A stretch of DNA of 13,887 nt, taken from assembly GCA_902806105.1 (NCBI GenBank), contig CADCVI010000058.1:1-13887 (forward strand), in the 5' to 3' direction. Below the pieces are notes generated by a model that was given only the letters and a program-made list of their open reading frames with translations, was not told where the DNA came from and made no database searches. Positions 1 through 7,554 of this stretch are shown piece after piece. This stretch comes from an uncultured Rubrobacteraceae bacterium (lineage in GTDB: Bacteria > Actinomycetota > Rubrobacteria > Rubrobacterales > Rubrobacteraceae). Numbering within the stretch: position 1 is the first letter of the stretch; every line of letters starts with the position of its first letter. The position numbers were made by a program, and so were the translations under genes.

Positions 1-2160
1 GCCGGGGTGAAGGGGGGCAGGATCGTCGCGATCCGGGGCGACCGCTCGCACCCGGCAAACTTCGGCAAGCTCTGCCCCAAACCGGCCGGCCTCCCGGAGG
101 CCGTCCACCACCCCGACCGCCTGACGCACCCCATGAGGCGCAGGGCGAGCGGCGGCTTCCAACGCGTCTCGTGGGACGACGCCATCCAGGAGGTCTCCGA
201 GAAGCTTGGCGGCGCGATCCGGGATCACGGCCCCGAATCCGCGGCGTTCTACATCTCGGGGCAGCTTCTCACGGAGGACTACTACGCCGTCGGCAAGCTC
301 GCGAGGGGCTACCTGGGCGTGGCAAACGTCGACTCCAACTCCCGGCTGTGCATGTCGAGCGCGGTGGCAGGATACAAGGGGGCCTTCGGGAGCGACGGGC
401 CACCCGCCTCCTACGCGGACATGGGCTACGCAGAGTGCATCGCGCTCTGGGGGTCCAACACCGCCGACTGCCACCCGGTGACGTTCGGCAGGATCCAGGG
501 GAGAAAAAAGGACCCGAAGGTCTCCGTGATCGTCGTGGACCCGCGCCGCACCGCGACCGCCGGGATCGCCGACGTCTTCCTCCCCATAAAGCCCGGCACC
601 GACCTCGCGCTCGCCAACGCAATGCTGCGGGTCGTCCTGGACGAGGGGCTCGTGGACGAGGAGTTCGTCCGGCGCCACACGAACGGCTTCGAGGAGGCCG
701 CCGAGATCGCCTACGAGTGGACCCCCCGCCGCGCCGCGCGCGTCTGCGGCGTCGAGGCGGAGGACATCGTCGAGGCCGCCAGGCGCTTCGGCGAGGCGAA
801 GACCGCGATGGCGCTGTGGACGATGGGCGTGAACCAGAGCACGCAGGGGACGCTTAAGAACCGCGCGATCATCAACCTCTGCCTCGCAACCGGGAACGTC
901 GGCAGGGTCGGCACCGGCCCGTTCAGCCTCACCGGACAGCCGAACGCGATGGGCGGCCGGGAGGTCGGCGGCCTCGCCCACCTCCTTCCGGGCTACAGGC
1001 TTATAGGGAGCGAGAGGGACCGCCGCGAGGTAGAAGCGGCGTGGGGAATAAGGGAGGGCACCATCCCCTCGGAGCCAGGGCTCCCGGCGGTACAGTCGTT
1101 CCGGGCGCTTGGCGAGGGCGACATCCGCTTTATGTGGGTAGCGGCGACGAACCCTGCGGCCTCCATGCCGGATCTCAACAGGGTCCGCGAGGCGCTCGCG
1201 GGGGCGCCGTTCCTCGTGGTCTCCGATGCCTACCCGACGGAGACTACGTCCCTCGCCGACCTCGTGCTTCCCGCGGCGGCCTGGGGGGAGAAGGCAGGGA
1301 CGATGACGAACTCCGAGCGGCGGGTGAGCATCGTCGAGAAGCTCGTGGAGCCGCCCGGCGAGGCGCGGGCGGACTGGGAGATCTTCGCCGGGGTAGCCCG
1401 GAAGATGGGCTTCGGAGATGCCTTCGCCTGGGGGAGCGGCGCCGAGGTCTACGAGGAGTACGTCGAGCTTACGCGCGGAAGGTTCGTCGACGTGACCGGG
1501 CTCTCTCACGAGCGCCTGCGCAACAGGCCGGTGCAGTGGCCCGCGCCCGACAGCGTAAACGTGGAGGAGCGGCCGTTCCCGGGGATCGCACGGAGCATCT
1601 GGGAGCGCGAGGAGGATGAGCATCCGGGCACCCCGCGGCTCTACGCGGACAGGAAGTTCAACACCCCGGACGGGCGGGCACGCTTCGCGCCGACGCCGCA
1701 CGAGGGGCTCGCGGAGGGGACGAATGCCCGCTTCCCGCTCGTCCTCTCGACGGGCCGCATAAAAAACCAGTGGCACACGATGACGCGCACCGGGCGCTCG
1801 GCGAAGCTCACGAAGGGGCTCGGCGGGCCGTTCGTCATGCTCCACCCGGAGGCAGCCGAGCGCTCCGGCGTCGCCGACGAGGAGCCGGTGCGCGTCGTCT
1901 CTGTGCGTGGCTCGTTCGTCGCGCGGGCCGTGGTGACGGAGGAGATGCGCGCCGAGACGGTCTTCGCGCCCTTCCACTGGGGCGACCTGTGGACGGAGGG
2001 CGGGAGCGTCAACGACGCGACGCACGACGAACTCGACCCGGTAAGCCACCAGCCCGAGCTGAAGGGCTCGGCGGTGCGCGTCGAGCCGGTCGATTCGAAA
2101 GAAGCAACGGAAGAAGAACGGGCTACCGTGGAGGCCCTCTCCGCGTGGGACGGGAGTTGA
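1..2160 (+). CDS. narB: Assimilatory nitrate reductase catalytic subunit (molybdopterin oxidoreductase), 5' end missing
   Basis: Reduces nitrate to nitrite in the cytoplasm, using a bis-MGD molybdenum centre and one [4Fe-4S] cluster. The frame is open to base 1, so the gene begins upstream; the GTG at position 7 is most likely an internal valine. What is visible is the last cluster cysteine (KLCPKPAG, codon 73-75), the likely Mo-ligand cysteine in SRLCMSSAV (349-351), the family segment MNQSTQGTLKNRAIINL followed by GQPNAMGGREVGGLAH, and the C-terminal MopB domain with STGRIKNQWHTMTRTGRS and FHWGDLW. About 720 codons remain, and roughly 20 (with the first three cluster cysteines) should lie upstream, giving the NarB/NasC size. 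There is no C-terminal BFD [2Fe-2S] domain as in Klebsiella NasA, so the electron donor must be a separate protein. The stop is one base before nirB, so the two are co-transcribed. A formate dehydrogenase is less likely, because the nitrate reductase motifs fit best. Confidence 0.93.
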   Translation, partial: AGVKGGRIVAIRGDRSHPANFGKLCPKPAGLPEAVHHPDRLTHPMRRRASGGFQRVSWDDAIQEVSEKLGGAIRDHGPESAAFYISGQLLTEDYYAVGKLARGYLGVANVDSNSRLCMSSAVAGYKGAFGSDGPPASYADMGYAECIALWGSNTADCHPVTFGRIQGRKKDPKVSVIVVDPRRTATAGIADVFLPIKPGTDLALANAMLRVVLDEGLVDEEFVRRHTNGFEEAAEIAYEWTPRRAARVCGVEAEDIVEAARRFGEAKTAMALWTMGVNQSTQGTLKNRAIINLCLATGNVGRVGTGPFSLTGQPNAMGGREVGGLAHLLPGYRLIGSERDRREVEAAWGIREGTIPSEPGLPAVQSFRALGEGDIRFMWVAATNPAASMPDLNRVREALAGAPFLVVSDAYPTETTSLADLVLPAAAWGEKAGTMTNSERRVSIVEKLVEPPGEARADWEIFAGVARKMGFGDAFAWGSGAEVYEEYVELTRGRFVDVTGLSHERLRNRPVQWPAPDSVNVEERPFPGIARSIWEREEDEHPGTPRLYADRKFNTPDGRARFAPTPHEGLAEGTNARFPLVLSTGRIKNQWHTMTRTGRSAKLTKGLGGPFVMLHPEAAERSGVADEEPVRVVSVRGSFVARAVVTEEMRAETVFAPFHWGDLWTEGGSVNDATHDELDPVSHQPELKGSAVRVEPVDSKEATEEERATVEALSAWDGS

Positions 2161-2161
2161 T

Positions 2162-4546
2162 ATGAGCAAGACGAAGGTCGTGGTTGTTGGTAACGGTATC
2201 GCGGGGGCAGCGCTCGTGGACAGCCTCGTGGAGGAGTCGCCGGGGGGCTTCTCCCTGACCCTCTACGGGGACGAGCACGTAGGTACCTACGACAGGGTGC
2301 GCCTCTCCGAGTACATGGCCGGCTCCGTCGGCCTCGAAGAGCTCGGGATGCGGCCGAAGGACTGGTACGCCGAACGCGGCATCGACGTCCGGCTCGGCGT
2401 GAGGGTCGAGGAGATCAACGCCGCCGCCAAAAAGGTCCGTGGGGACGACGGCGAGTGGGTCTCCTACGACAAGCTCGTGTTGGCGACGGGCTCCTCTTCA
2501 TGGATCCCCCCGATGATCGGACGCGAGAAAGACGGCGTCTTCGTCTTCAGAACCGTGCGCGACACGGAAGAGATGCTGGAGGCGGAGCCGGAGAAAGCCG
2601 TGGTCATAGGGGGCGGCCTCCTCGGCCTCGAAGCCGCCTACGGCCTCACGAACCGCGACGCGGACGTAACCGTCATCCACCGCTCCGGGCACCTGATGAA
2701 CCAGCAGCTCGACGGTCCCGCCGGCACGATGCTCGGCCGCGCGATGAGCGAGATGGGCGTCGGCGTACGCCTGAACGCCCACACCGAGGAGATCCTCGGC
2801 AACGGGAGCGTGAAGGGGGTGCGCCTCCGCGGCGGAGAGGAGCTCGACGCCGACCTCGTCGTGATCTGCACCGGCATCCGCCCGAACGCGGGCCTCGCCC
2901 GGAGGGCCGGCCTCAAGGTGAACACAGGCATCGTCGTCGACGACCACCTCAAAACAAGCGCCGAGGACGTCTACGCCGTCGGCGAGTGCGCCGAGCACGG
3001 CGGGAAGACAATAGGGCTCGTCGCGCCCGCGCTGGAGCAGGTCCGTGTCCTGTCGCGCCGCCTCCGGGGCGACGGGAAGGCCCGCTACGTCCCCGGCGGC
3101 ACCGCCACGCGCCTCAAGGTCATGGGCGTCGACCTCGAATCCGCGGGCGACGTCTACGGCGAGGAGGCGGGCTCCGAGGCCATCCTGACCTCCAACCCGG
3201 TCAAGGGCGTCTACCGCAAGGCCGTGGTGCGCGGCGGCAAGGTAGTCGGCGTGGTCCTGCTCGGCGACACGACCGGCGGGCCGCAGCTTCTCGGCGCGGT
3301 GCGCCAGGGGGCCGAGGCACGGGAGTACGCGGATCTCATCCTCGGCTCGGGGGGCGGGACCAAGGCCCCCCCGCTCCCCGACGACGCCCAGGTCTGCGAC
3401 TGCAACGGGGTCTCGAAGGGCCAGATCCTCTTGTCCATCACCGAGAAGGGCGCGGACAGCGTCGCCAAGGTCGGCGCCGCCACGAAGGCAGGGGCCTCCT
3501 GCGGGAGCTGCAAACCCATCATCAAGACAATTCTCGAAGAGGCGACCGGCGGCCCGGTGCAGGAGAAGGAGGAACTCTGCAAGTGCATGGGCCTCTCCAC
3601 CGAGGACGTACGGGGCATAGTCCGGAAACGCGGCATCAAGAGCGTCAGCGCCCTGGGAGAGTCCTGCGGGGCCGGCAAGGTCTGCTCGGACTGCAAGGTC
3701 GGCCTGACGTACGTCGTCAGCGAGGTCAACGCGAACCGCCACGAGGAGGAGCGCCACGCCCGCCACATAAACGACCGCGTGCACGGCAACATCCAGAACG
3801 ACGGGACGTTCTCCATCGTGCCCCGGACGCGCGGCGGCGTCACCACGGCCGATGAGCTCCGGCGCATCGCCGACGTCGCCGAACGGTACGAGGCGCGCAT
3901 GATCAAGATAACCGGCTCCCAGCGCCTCGACATTCTCGGCGTCAAGAAGGAAGACCTGCCGAAGGCGTGGGAGGACCTCGGGATGCCCTCGGGGTTCGCG
4001 TACGGCAAGGCGTTCCGTCAGGTCAAGACCTGCGTCGGCACGGAGTTCTGCCGTTTCGGCGTCGGCGACTCGACAGGGCTCGGGATAGAGCTCGAAGAGG
4101 CGTTCGAGAACCTGTACACCCCGGCGAAGGTCAAGATGGCTGCCTCCGGCTGCCCCAGAAACTGCGCCGAATCGACGGTCAAGGACGTCGGCGTGATCGC
4201 GATAGAAGGCGGCTGGCAGGTCTGGGTCGGGGGTGCCGCCGGCATGGAGGTCCGAAAGGGCGACCTCCTGTGTACGGTCGAGACCCACGAGGAGGCCGTG
4301 AAGGTCGTAAAGGCATTCTTCCAATATTACCGGGAGAACGGCCGCTGGAAGGAACGCACCTACGACTTCGTCCCGCGCGTCGGCCTCGAAGAGATAAAGA
4401 AGCACGTCCTATCCGAGGGCTCCGGGGAGCCGGAGGAGCTCAGGGAACGGCTCGGAGAAGCGAAGGCCGCCTCGTTCGACCCGTGGCAGGAACGCATCAA
4501 CAACAAGACGAAAAACCAGTTTGCGGGGGTGGTCAATGACGGGTAG
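2162..4546 (+). CDS. nirB: NAD(P)H-dependent assimilatory nitrite reductase, large subunit
   Basis: Six-electron reduction of nitrite to ammonium with FAD, siroheme and Fe-S centres; cytoplasmic, pairs with NirD. The 794-aa protein has, in order: a pyridine nucleotide-disulfide oxidoreductase module with a FAD-binding GNGIAGAALV near residue 10 and an NAD-binding VVIGGGLLGLEAA near 147; a BFD-type [2Fe-2S] domain (C412, C414, C447, C450); a second BFD-like motif (C473, C475, C508, C511); a ferredoxin-like half-domain (GNIQNDGTFSIVPRTRGG, about 542-559); and the siroheme/[4Fe-4S] site C624-x5-C630 and C664-x3-C668. All expected ligands are present and the length is normal. ATG follows the nitrate reductase stop by one base, so translation is probably coupled. 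The 3' end overlaps nirD by 11 bp. Equivalent to B. subtilis NasD. Confidence 0.97.
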   Translation: MSKTKVVVVGNGIAGAALVDSLVEESPGGFSLTLYGDEHVGTYDRVRLSEYMAGSVGLEELGMRPKDWYAERGIDVRLGVRVEEINAAAKKVRGDDGEWVSYDKLVLATGSSSWIPPMIGREKDGVFVFRTVRDTEEMLEAEPEKAVVIGGGLLGLEAAYGLTNRDADVTVIHRSGHLMNQQLDGPAGTMLGRAMSEMGVGVRLNAHTEEILGNGSVKGVRLRGGEELDADLVVICTGIRPNAGLARRAGLKVNTGIVVDDHLKTSAEDVYAVGECAEHGGKTIGLVAPALEQVRVLSRRLRGDGKARYVPGGTATRLKVMGVDLESAGDVYGEEAGSEAILTSNPVKGVYRKAVVRGGKVVGVVLLGDTTGGPQLLGAVRQGAEAREYADLILGSGGGTKAPPLPDDAQVCDCNGVSKGQILLSITEKGADSVAKVGAATKAGASCGSCKPIIKTILEEATGGPVQEKEELCKCMGLSTEDVRGIVRKRGIKSVSALGESCGAGKVCSDCKVGLTYVVSEVNANRHEEERHARHINDRVHGNIQNDGTFSIVPRTRGGVTTADELRRIADVAERYEARMIKITGSQRLDILGVKKEDLPKAWEDLGMPSGFAYGKAFRQVKTCVGTEFCRFGVGDSTGLGIELEEAFENLYTPAKVKMAASGCPRNCAESTVKDVGVIAIEGGWQVWVGGAAGMEVRKGDLLCTVETHEEAVKVVKAFFQYYRENGRWKERTYDFVPRVGLEEIKKHVLSEGSGEPEELRERLGEAKAASFDPWQERINNKTKNQFAGVVNDG

Positions 4547-4889
4547 CGAGAGCTGGACGAGGGTCTGCGCCGAGGAGGACGTGCCGTTCCTCGAAGGGCG
4601 CAGGGTCGAGGTCGGAGGCTTTTACGTAGGCGTGTTCAACACGGAGGAGGGCTTCTACGCCGTCTACGACGTCTGCCCCCACAAGGGCGGCCCCCTCTCC
4701 GACGGGGACGTGGCCGCCGGAGCGGTCACCTGCCCGCTGCACGCCCGCAAGATCGACCTGAGCACCGGACGGGTGCAGAACGACGACTCGCTCTCCTGCA
4801 CGTTCACCTTTCCAGTCAGGATAGAGGACGGTTCGGTCTACCTGGACGTCCGGGCCCTGGCCTCCCTGGGAGCGGCGAGCCCCGTCTGA
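4536..4889 (+). CDS. nirD: Nitrite reductase small subunit, Rieske-like
   Basis: Small partner of NirB, 117 aa, a Rieske-fold protein. The start chosen is the ATG overlapping the nirB 3' end, preceded by a G-rich stretch (GGGGGTGG); the TTG at 4521 in the same frame has less support. Unlike the enterobacterial NirD proteins, which have lost cluster ligands, this one keeps the full C-x-H...C-x2-H set: C47, H49 in CPHKGGPLSDG and C66, H69 in CPLHARK. It therefore resembles B. subtilis NasE and probably carries a [2Fe-2S] cluster. It could also serve as a ferredoxin-like subunit of a dioxygenase, but the overlap with nirB makes NirD/NasE the clear reading. Confidence 0.93.
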   Translation: MTGSESWTRVCAEEDVPFLEGRRVEVGGFYVGVFNTEEGFYAVYDVCPHKGGPLSDGDVAAGAVTCPLHARKIDLSTGRVQNDDSLSCTFTFPVRIEDGSVYLDVRALASLGAASPV

Positions 4890-4890
4890 C

Positions 4891-4937
4891 GCACGGGCCG
4901 CTCGTAGTCCGAGCATGAGGAGTCTCGGTCCCCGTGC
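4891..4937. terminator. Possible structured region after nirD (nested inverted repeat)
   Basis: Directly after the nirD stop, GCACGGG (4891-4897) can pair with CCCGTGC (4931-4937), and inside it CCGAG (4909-4913) can pair with CTCGG (4924-4928) around a 10-nt loop. No uninterrupted T-run follows (the next pyrimidine-rich patch is CCCTTTCTCTAT at about 4951), so it is not a classical rho-independent terminator. It may end or stabilise the nar-nir transcript, or be a leader element of the next gene. Confidence 0.3.
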
Positions 4938-4998
4938 GACGCAGCAGGCTCCCTTTCTCTATCGCGGTACGGGCCAGGAGTAGTAGTCTCGGCCCCCC
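4921..4998. repeat. Imperfect direct repeat upstream of the CnaT-like gene
   Basis: AGTCTCGGTCCCC (4921-4933) recurs as AGTCTCGGCCCCCC (4985-4998), with start points 64 bp apart, about six helical turns. The pair sits in the 248-bp gap between nirD and the next gene, where a promoter and regulator site are expected. This is only two copies in G+C-rich DNA, so chance is possible. Confidence 0.3.
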
Positions 4999-5122
4999 GG
5001 AACGTGGTAAATAGGCATGGCGGTACCTCGAGGATACAGAGAGCCGGTGACGCGAAGACGCGCCCCGGCTACTCCGGCCCTCACGAACGGAGAAACGGGC
5101 CGCGGGTACGACGGCGCTACGA

Positions 5123-5130
5123 GAGGAGGA
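5123..5130 (+). promoter_or_regulatory. Ribosome binding site fixing a TTG start
   Basis: GAGGAGGA lies 7 nt before the TTG at 5138. No ATG or GTG in that frame has a comparable site, so it decides the start of the glycosyltransferase-family-3-like gene. Confidence 0.75.
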
Positions 5131-5137
5131 AGGCGGT

Positions 5138-6199
5138 TTGGGCGAGGGTTGGGAGGCGTTCGCGCCCTACCTCAAGGAGTTGGCGCGGGGACCGGACAGT
5201 TTGCAGGACCTCGACCCCGAGACAGCCCGCGAGGCGACGGAGCTGATCCTCCGCGGCGTAGCCACCCCGGCCCAGGCCGCGGGTTTCTTCCTGATCTGCC
5301 GCGCCAAGGGCAGCGGCGCCGGAGAGCTCGCGGGCATAGCCGCGGGTATGAGGGCCCTGATCCGTCCCATAGACGCACCGCCCGGCCGGCCCACCGTCGC
5401 CGTCGCCGGCGGCTTCGACGGGAAGCTCCGCACCCGGAACGTTGGGGCGGCCTCCTCCCTCGTGGCCGCCGCCGCGGGCGGCAGGGTCGTGATGTTCGCG
5501 GGCGAGGACGTCCCCCCGAAATCCGGCCGCACGAACCTCGACGCCCTGCGGAACCTCGGCATCAGTGCCCCGCAGACGCTCGGCGAGGCCGCAGCATCCC
5601 TCGCGAACGACGGCTTCGCCGCGGTCTCCCCGAGGCGCTACCTGCCCGAGCTGGACGCCCTGCGCCAGCTCCGGCGGGAGATGGTCCGCAGGACCGCGCT
5701 GAACGTCGCGGAGAAGCTGGTCTCCCCCGTCCCCGGGGCACGGATGATGATCGGCATAACCCACCGCCGCCCCTTCCTCGAAACCATGCCCGACGCCCTG
5801 AGGGCGCTCGGCGTGGAGCGGGCCCTCGTCTTCCAGGCGGTCGAGGGCTCGGACGAGGCCCCGCTGGACGGCGCGTCCTCCCTGCTGCTGGTGAGCGCCG
5901 GGGGCGACGAGGACGTCAAGGTCGCGCCGGAACCTTTGGGCCTCGGGCGTGTGGGGAGGGGAGACATTCCGTGGGAGGGCGAGGAGGCCGAGGCCGAGAG
6001 CCTCCTTGGCGCTCTCTCCGGGCGAGAAGGCCCGGTCCTCGACCTCGTGCTCTACAACGCCGCGCTCAGGCTCTGGCTCGCGGACGAGGCGACGACGCTC
6101 GCGGGGCACGTATCGAGGGCCCGCGAGGCCGTCTCGTCCGGTGCGGCGCTCGGCCTGCTCGAAGGGCTGCGGCGGGGAGCGGCGGTCGGGGGGGCGTAG
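5138..6199 (+). CDS. TrpD/glycosyltransferase family 3-like protein, possible CnaT/TrpD2 relative
   Basis: A 353-aa protein with the anthranilate phosphoribosyltransferase fold order. It has a small helical N-domain (ATELILRGVATPAQAAGFF, about 33-51), then VAVAGGFDGK (about 87-96) where TrpD has its PRPP-binding glycine motif, RTRNVGAASSLVAAAAGG (98-115) in place of the NIST segment, and VPPKSG (125-130) matching the TrpD SSKSG region. NVAEKLVSPVPG (189-200) and the GITHRRPFLETMPDALRALG block (205-224) follow. The PRPP motifs (GTGGD, HGNR) are degenerate, so tryptophan synthesis is unlikely, and no other trp gene is near. Its place after nirBD parallels Anabaena CnaT, a protein of this superfamily required for nir operon expression; E. 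coli YbiB/TrpD2 is another non-TrpD member. It may be a regulator or nucleic-acid-binding protein, but that role is inferred. It starts at TTG behind a strong site and ends 10 bp from the convergent 43-aa gene. Confidence 0.8.
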   Translation: MGEGWEAFAPYLKELARGPDSLQDLDPETAREATELILRGVATPAQAAGFFLICRAKGSGAGELAGIAAGMRALIRPIDAPPGRPTVAVAGGFDGKLRTRNVGAASSLVAAAAGGRVVMFAGEDVPPKSGRTNLDALRNLGISAPQTLGEAAASLANDGFAAVSPRRYLPELDALRQLRREMVRRTALNVAEKLVSPVPGARMMIGITHRRPFLETMPDALRALGVERALVFQAVEGSDEAPLDGASSLLLVSAGGDEDVKVAPEPLGLGRVGRGDIPWEGEEAEAESLLGALSGREGPVLDLVLYNAALRLWLADEATTLAGHVSRAREAVSSGAALGLLEGLRRGAAVGGA

Positions 6200-6209
6200 C
6201 CCTCCGTTT

Positions 6210-6341
6210 CTACCTGCCGCTGAAGCGGCGCGAGACCTGCTTGATGATCTCCCGCTGCACGCGCGGGTTCTTTAGCAGCTTTATCCCGAGGCTGCGAGCC
6301 TGCGGGTTCTTCAGAAGCTTGAGTGCGATGCTCTTGAGCAT
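6210..6341 (-). CDS. 43-aa highly basic repeat protein, unknown function
   Basis: ATG at 6341 (minus strand) is preceded by GGAGGA (6346-6351) with a 4-nt spacer and runs 43 codons to TAG at 6210. The peptide contains KLLKNP twice, at residues 8-13 and 21-26, 13 residues apart (LKLLKNPQARSLG then IKLLKNPRVQREI). It then ends in a basic tail, VSRRFSGR. It has 12 Lys/Arg and a single acidic residue, and would form an amphipathic basic helix. No known family is recognised. It lies 58 bp after the topoisomerase IB stop on the same strand, so it is probably its downstream partner in one transcript. A role at nucleic acid or membrane is possible; the sequence alone does not say. Confidence 0.7.
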   Translation of the reverse strand: MLKSIALKLLKNPQARSLGIKLLKNPRVQREIIKQVSRRFSGR

Positions 6342-6399
6342 GGTGTCCTCCGTATCGGTAGCTTGGGCCTCGTGGGCCGTCTTCGATCGGAAGATTCTA

Positions 6400-7443
6400 C
6401 TACGCGGCCTTCTCGAGCTCGCGGCGGAGCTTCCTCTGCAAAAGTTCCAGGAGGGACTCCTCGTCCCTGGTGAGGTCGCCCTGCTCGGCGGCTATAACCT
6501 CCTCGATGCGCTCGGCCTGCCGCGCGATCACCGCCCCCTCCAGATAGTGCTCGATCACGCGCGGGCTGACGTACGATGACCGGGCGATGTCCCGCGTGTT
6601 CCCGAGCCTCTCCGCGACCGCGTCTATCGCCTGGAGGACGTTCTTCTTGGCCTGCTTCTCATCCTCCGCGGCACCGAGCTCCGCGAGCTTGACGGCCGCG
6701 ACGAGGGTCCCCGCCCAGGTGCGGAAGTCCTTCGGCGTGAACTCCGGCCCCATGACCTCCTTGATGTAGACGTTGAGGTCGCGGCTCTTCACGTCCCGGA
6801 CCTTCCCGCCCTCCTTGTACTTGAAGATCTCGTAACCAGGGAGCGCCGCGCACTTCTCGACCACCTCGCGAAGCCTCGCGTCGGTGATGCACTTGCGCTG
6901 GCTCTGCCCCCACTTGCCCCGGTACTCGAAGATCATCTCGTCCCCGCGGATGGTGAGGTGCTTGCGCCTCAGGGTGGCGATGCCGTAGGTCTTGTTCTCC
7001 TTCGCGTACCGCTCATCCCCCACCCGGAAATACGCAGCGTTGATGAGCCGCGTCATGCAGGCCAGAACCTTCTCGCGGTCGAGCTTCTCGTGGTCGAGGT
7101 GCTCGCTCGTGACGTGCCGCATCTTTGGGAGCATGTCGCCGAAGCGCAGGATGCGGTCGAACTTCTCCTTCTCCTTGCGCTCGCGGTACTTGCGGTGGTA
7201 GACGTACTGGAGCCTCCCCGCCGAATCGTAGCCGACCGCCTGTACCTTGGCGGAGGGCCCGCGCGCTACCCTCACGCCCTCCCAGGCCGGCGGTATCCTG
7301 AGCCCCTGGATGCGCTCGCGAACCTTCTCCTCGCGCACCTCCTCACCGGAGTCCGGGTAGACGTAGGAGAACCCCTTCTCCTTCGTCCCTACTCTTACCA
7401 GGCCCGTCTCTTGAAGCAAGTGTCTCCCGCGCGTCGTTTCCAT
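6400..7443 (-). CDS. DNA topoisomerase IB (poxvirus/Deinococcus type)
   Basis: Relaxes supercoils by cutting one strand through a 3'-phosphotyrosyl link. The 347-aa reading from ATG at 7443 shows an N-terminal beta domain with RIPPAWEGVRVA (49-60) and KVQAVGYDSAGRLQYVYH (66-83). The catalytic domain has R140 in YFRVGDERYA, K177 in YRGKWG, R241 in KDFRTWAGT, N282 in RLGNTRD and nucleophile Y291 in SSYVSP. These match the Deinococcus radiodurans set (Arg137, Lys174, Arg239, Asn280, Tyr289) with a shift of 2-3 residues, including Asn where vaccinia has His. An upstream ATG at 7524 would add 27 residues (RTRGSAGSSIF-like) with no family similarity, so I prefer 7443, although its ribosome site (GGAAAG, about 9 nt away) is modest. 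A -10-like TATATT (complement of 7484-7489) lies 40 bp before it without an obvious -35. Confidence 0.93.
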   Translation of the reverse strand: METTRGRHLLQETGLVRVGTKEKGFSYVYPDSGEEVREEKVRERIQGLRIPPAWEGVRVARGPSAKVQAVGYDSAGRLQYVYHRKYRERKEKEKFDRILRFGDMLPKMRHVTSEHLDHEKLDREKVLACMTRLINAAYFRVGDERYAKENKTYGIATLRRKHLTIRGDEMIFEYRGKWGQSQRKCITDARLREVVEKCAALPGYEIFKYKEGGKVRDVKSRDLNVYIKEVMGPEFTPKDFRTWAGTLVAAVKLAELGAAEDEKQAKKNVLQAIDAVAERLGNTRDIARSSYVSPRVIEHYLEGAVIARQAERIEEVIAAEQGDLTRDEESLLELLQRKLRRELEKAA

Positions 7444-7554
7444 CCCTGAGTTCTTTCCGGAATCTACGGCATGGCTGCGCGAGAATATACTCGACCCCGC
7501 CGATCCCCGTGTGCGAGGAAGCACAACGAACGGGGTCCGTCCGTATCGGCCGTC

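Noticed and set aside
2498..4405. 635-codon open frame on the minus strand inside nirB
   Set aside because: Exact antisense to a gene with all catalytic residues; its composition (A, D, V, L, R rich) is the usual G+C-driven shadow, with no domain.
6214..6230. Small inverted repeat GCCGC/GCGGC at the end of the 43-aa gene, considered as a terminator of the convergent genes
   Set aside because: Only 5-6 bp with a tiny loop, inside coding sequence, and no T-run.
5017..6579. 520-codon + frame starting at ATG 5017
   Set aside because: Out of frame with the conserved TrpD-like protein; Arg/Gly/Pro-rich shadow that crosses two oppositely oriented genes.
7444..7524. Longer start (ATG 7524) for topoisomerase IB
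   Set aside because: The extra 27 residues have no family similarity; the ATG at 7443 gives the normal length and a residue spacing matching Deinococcus.
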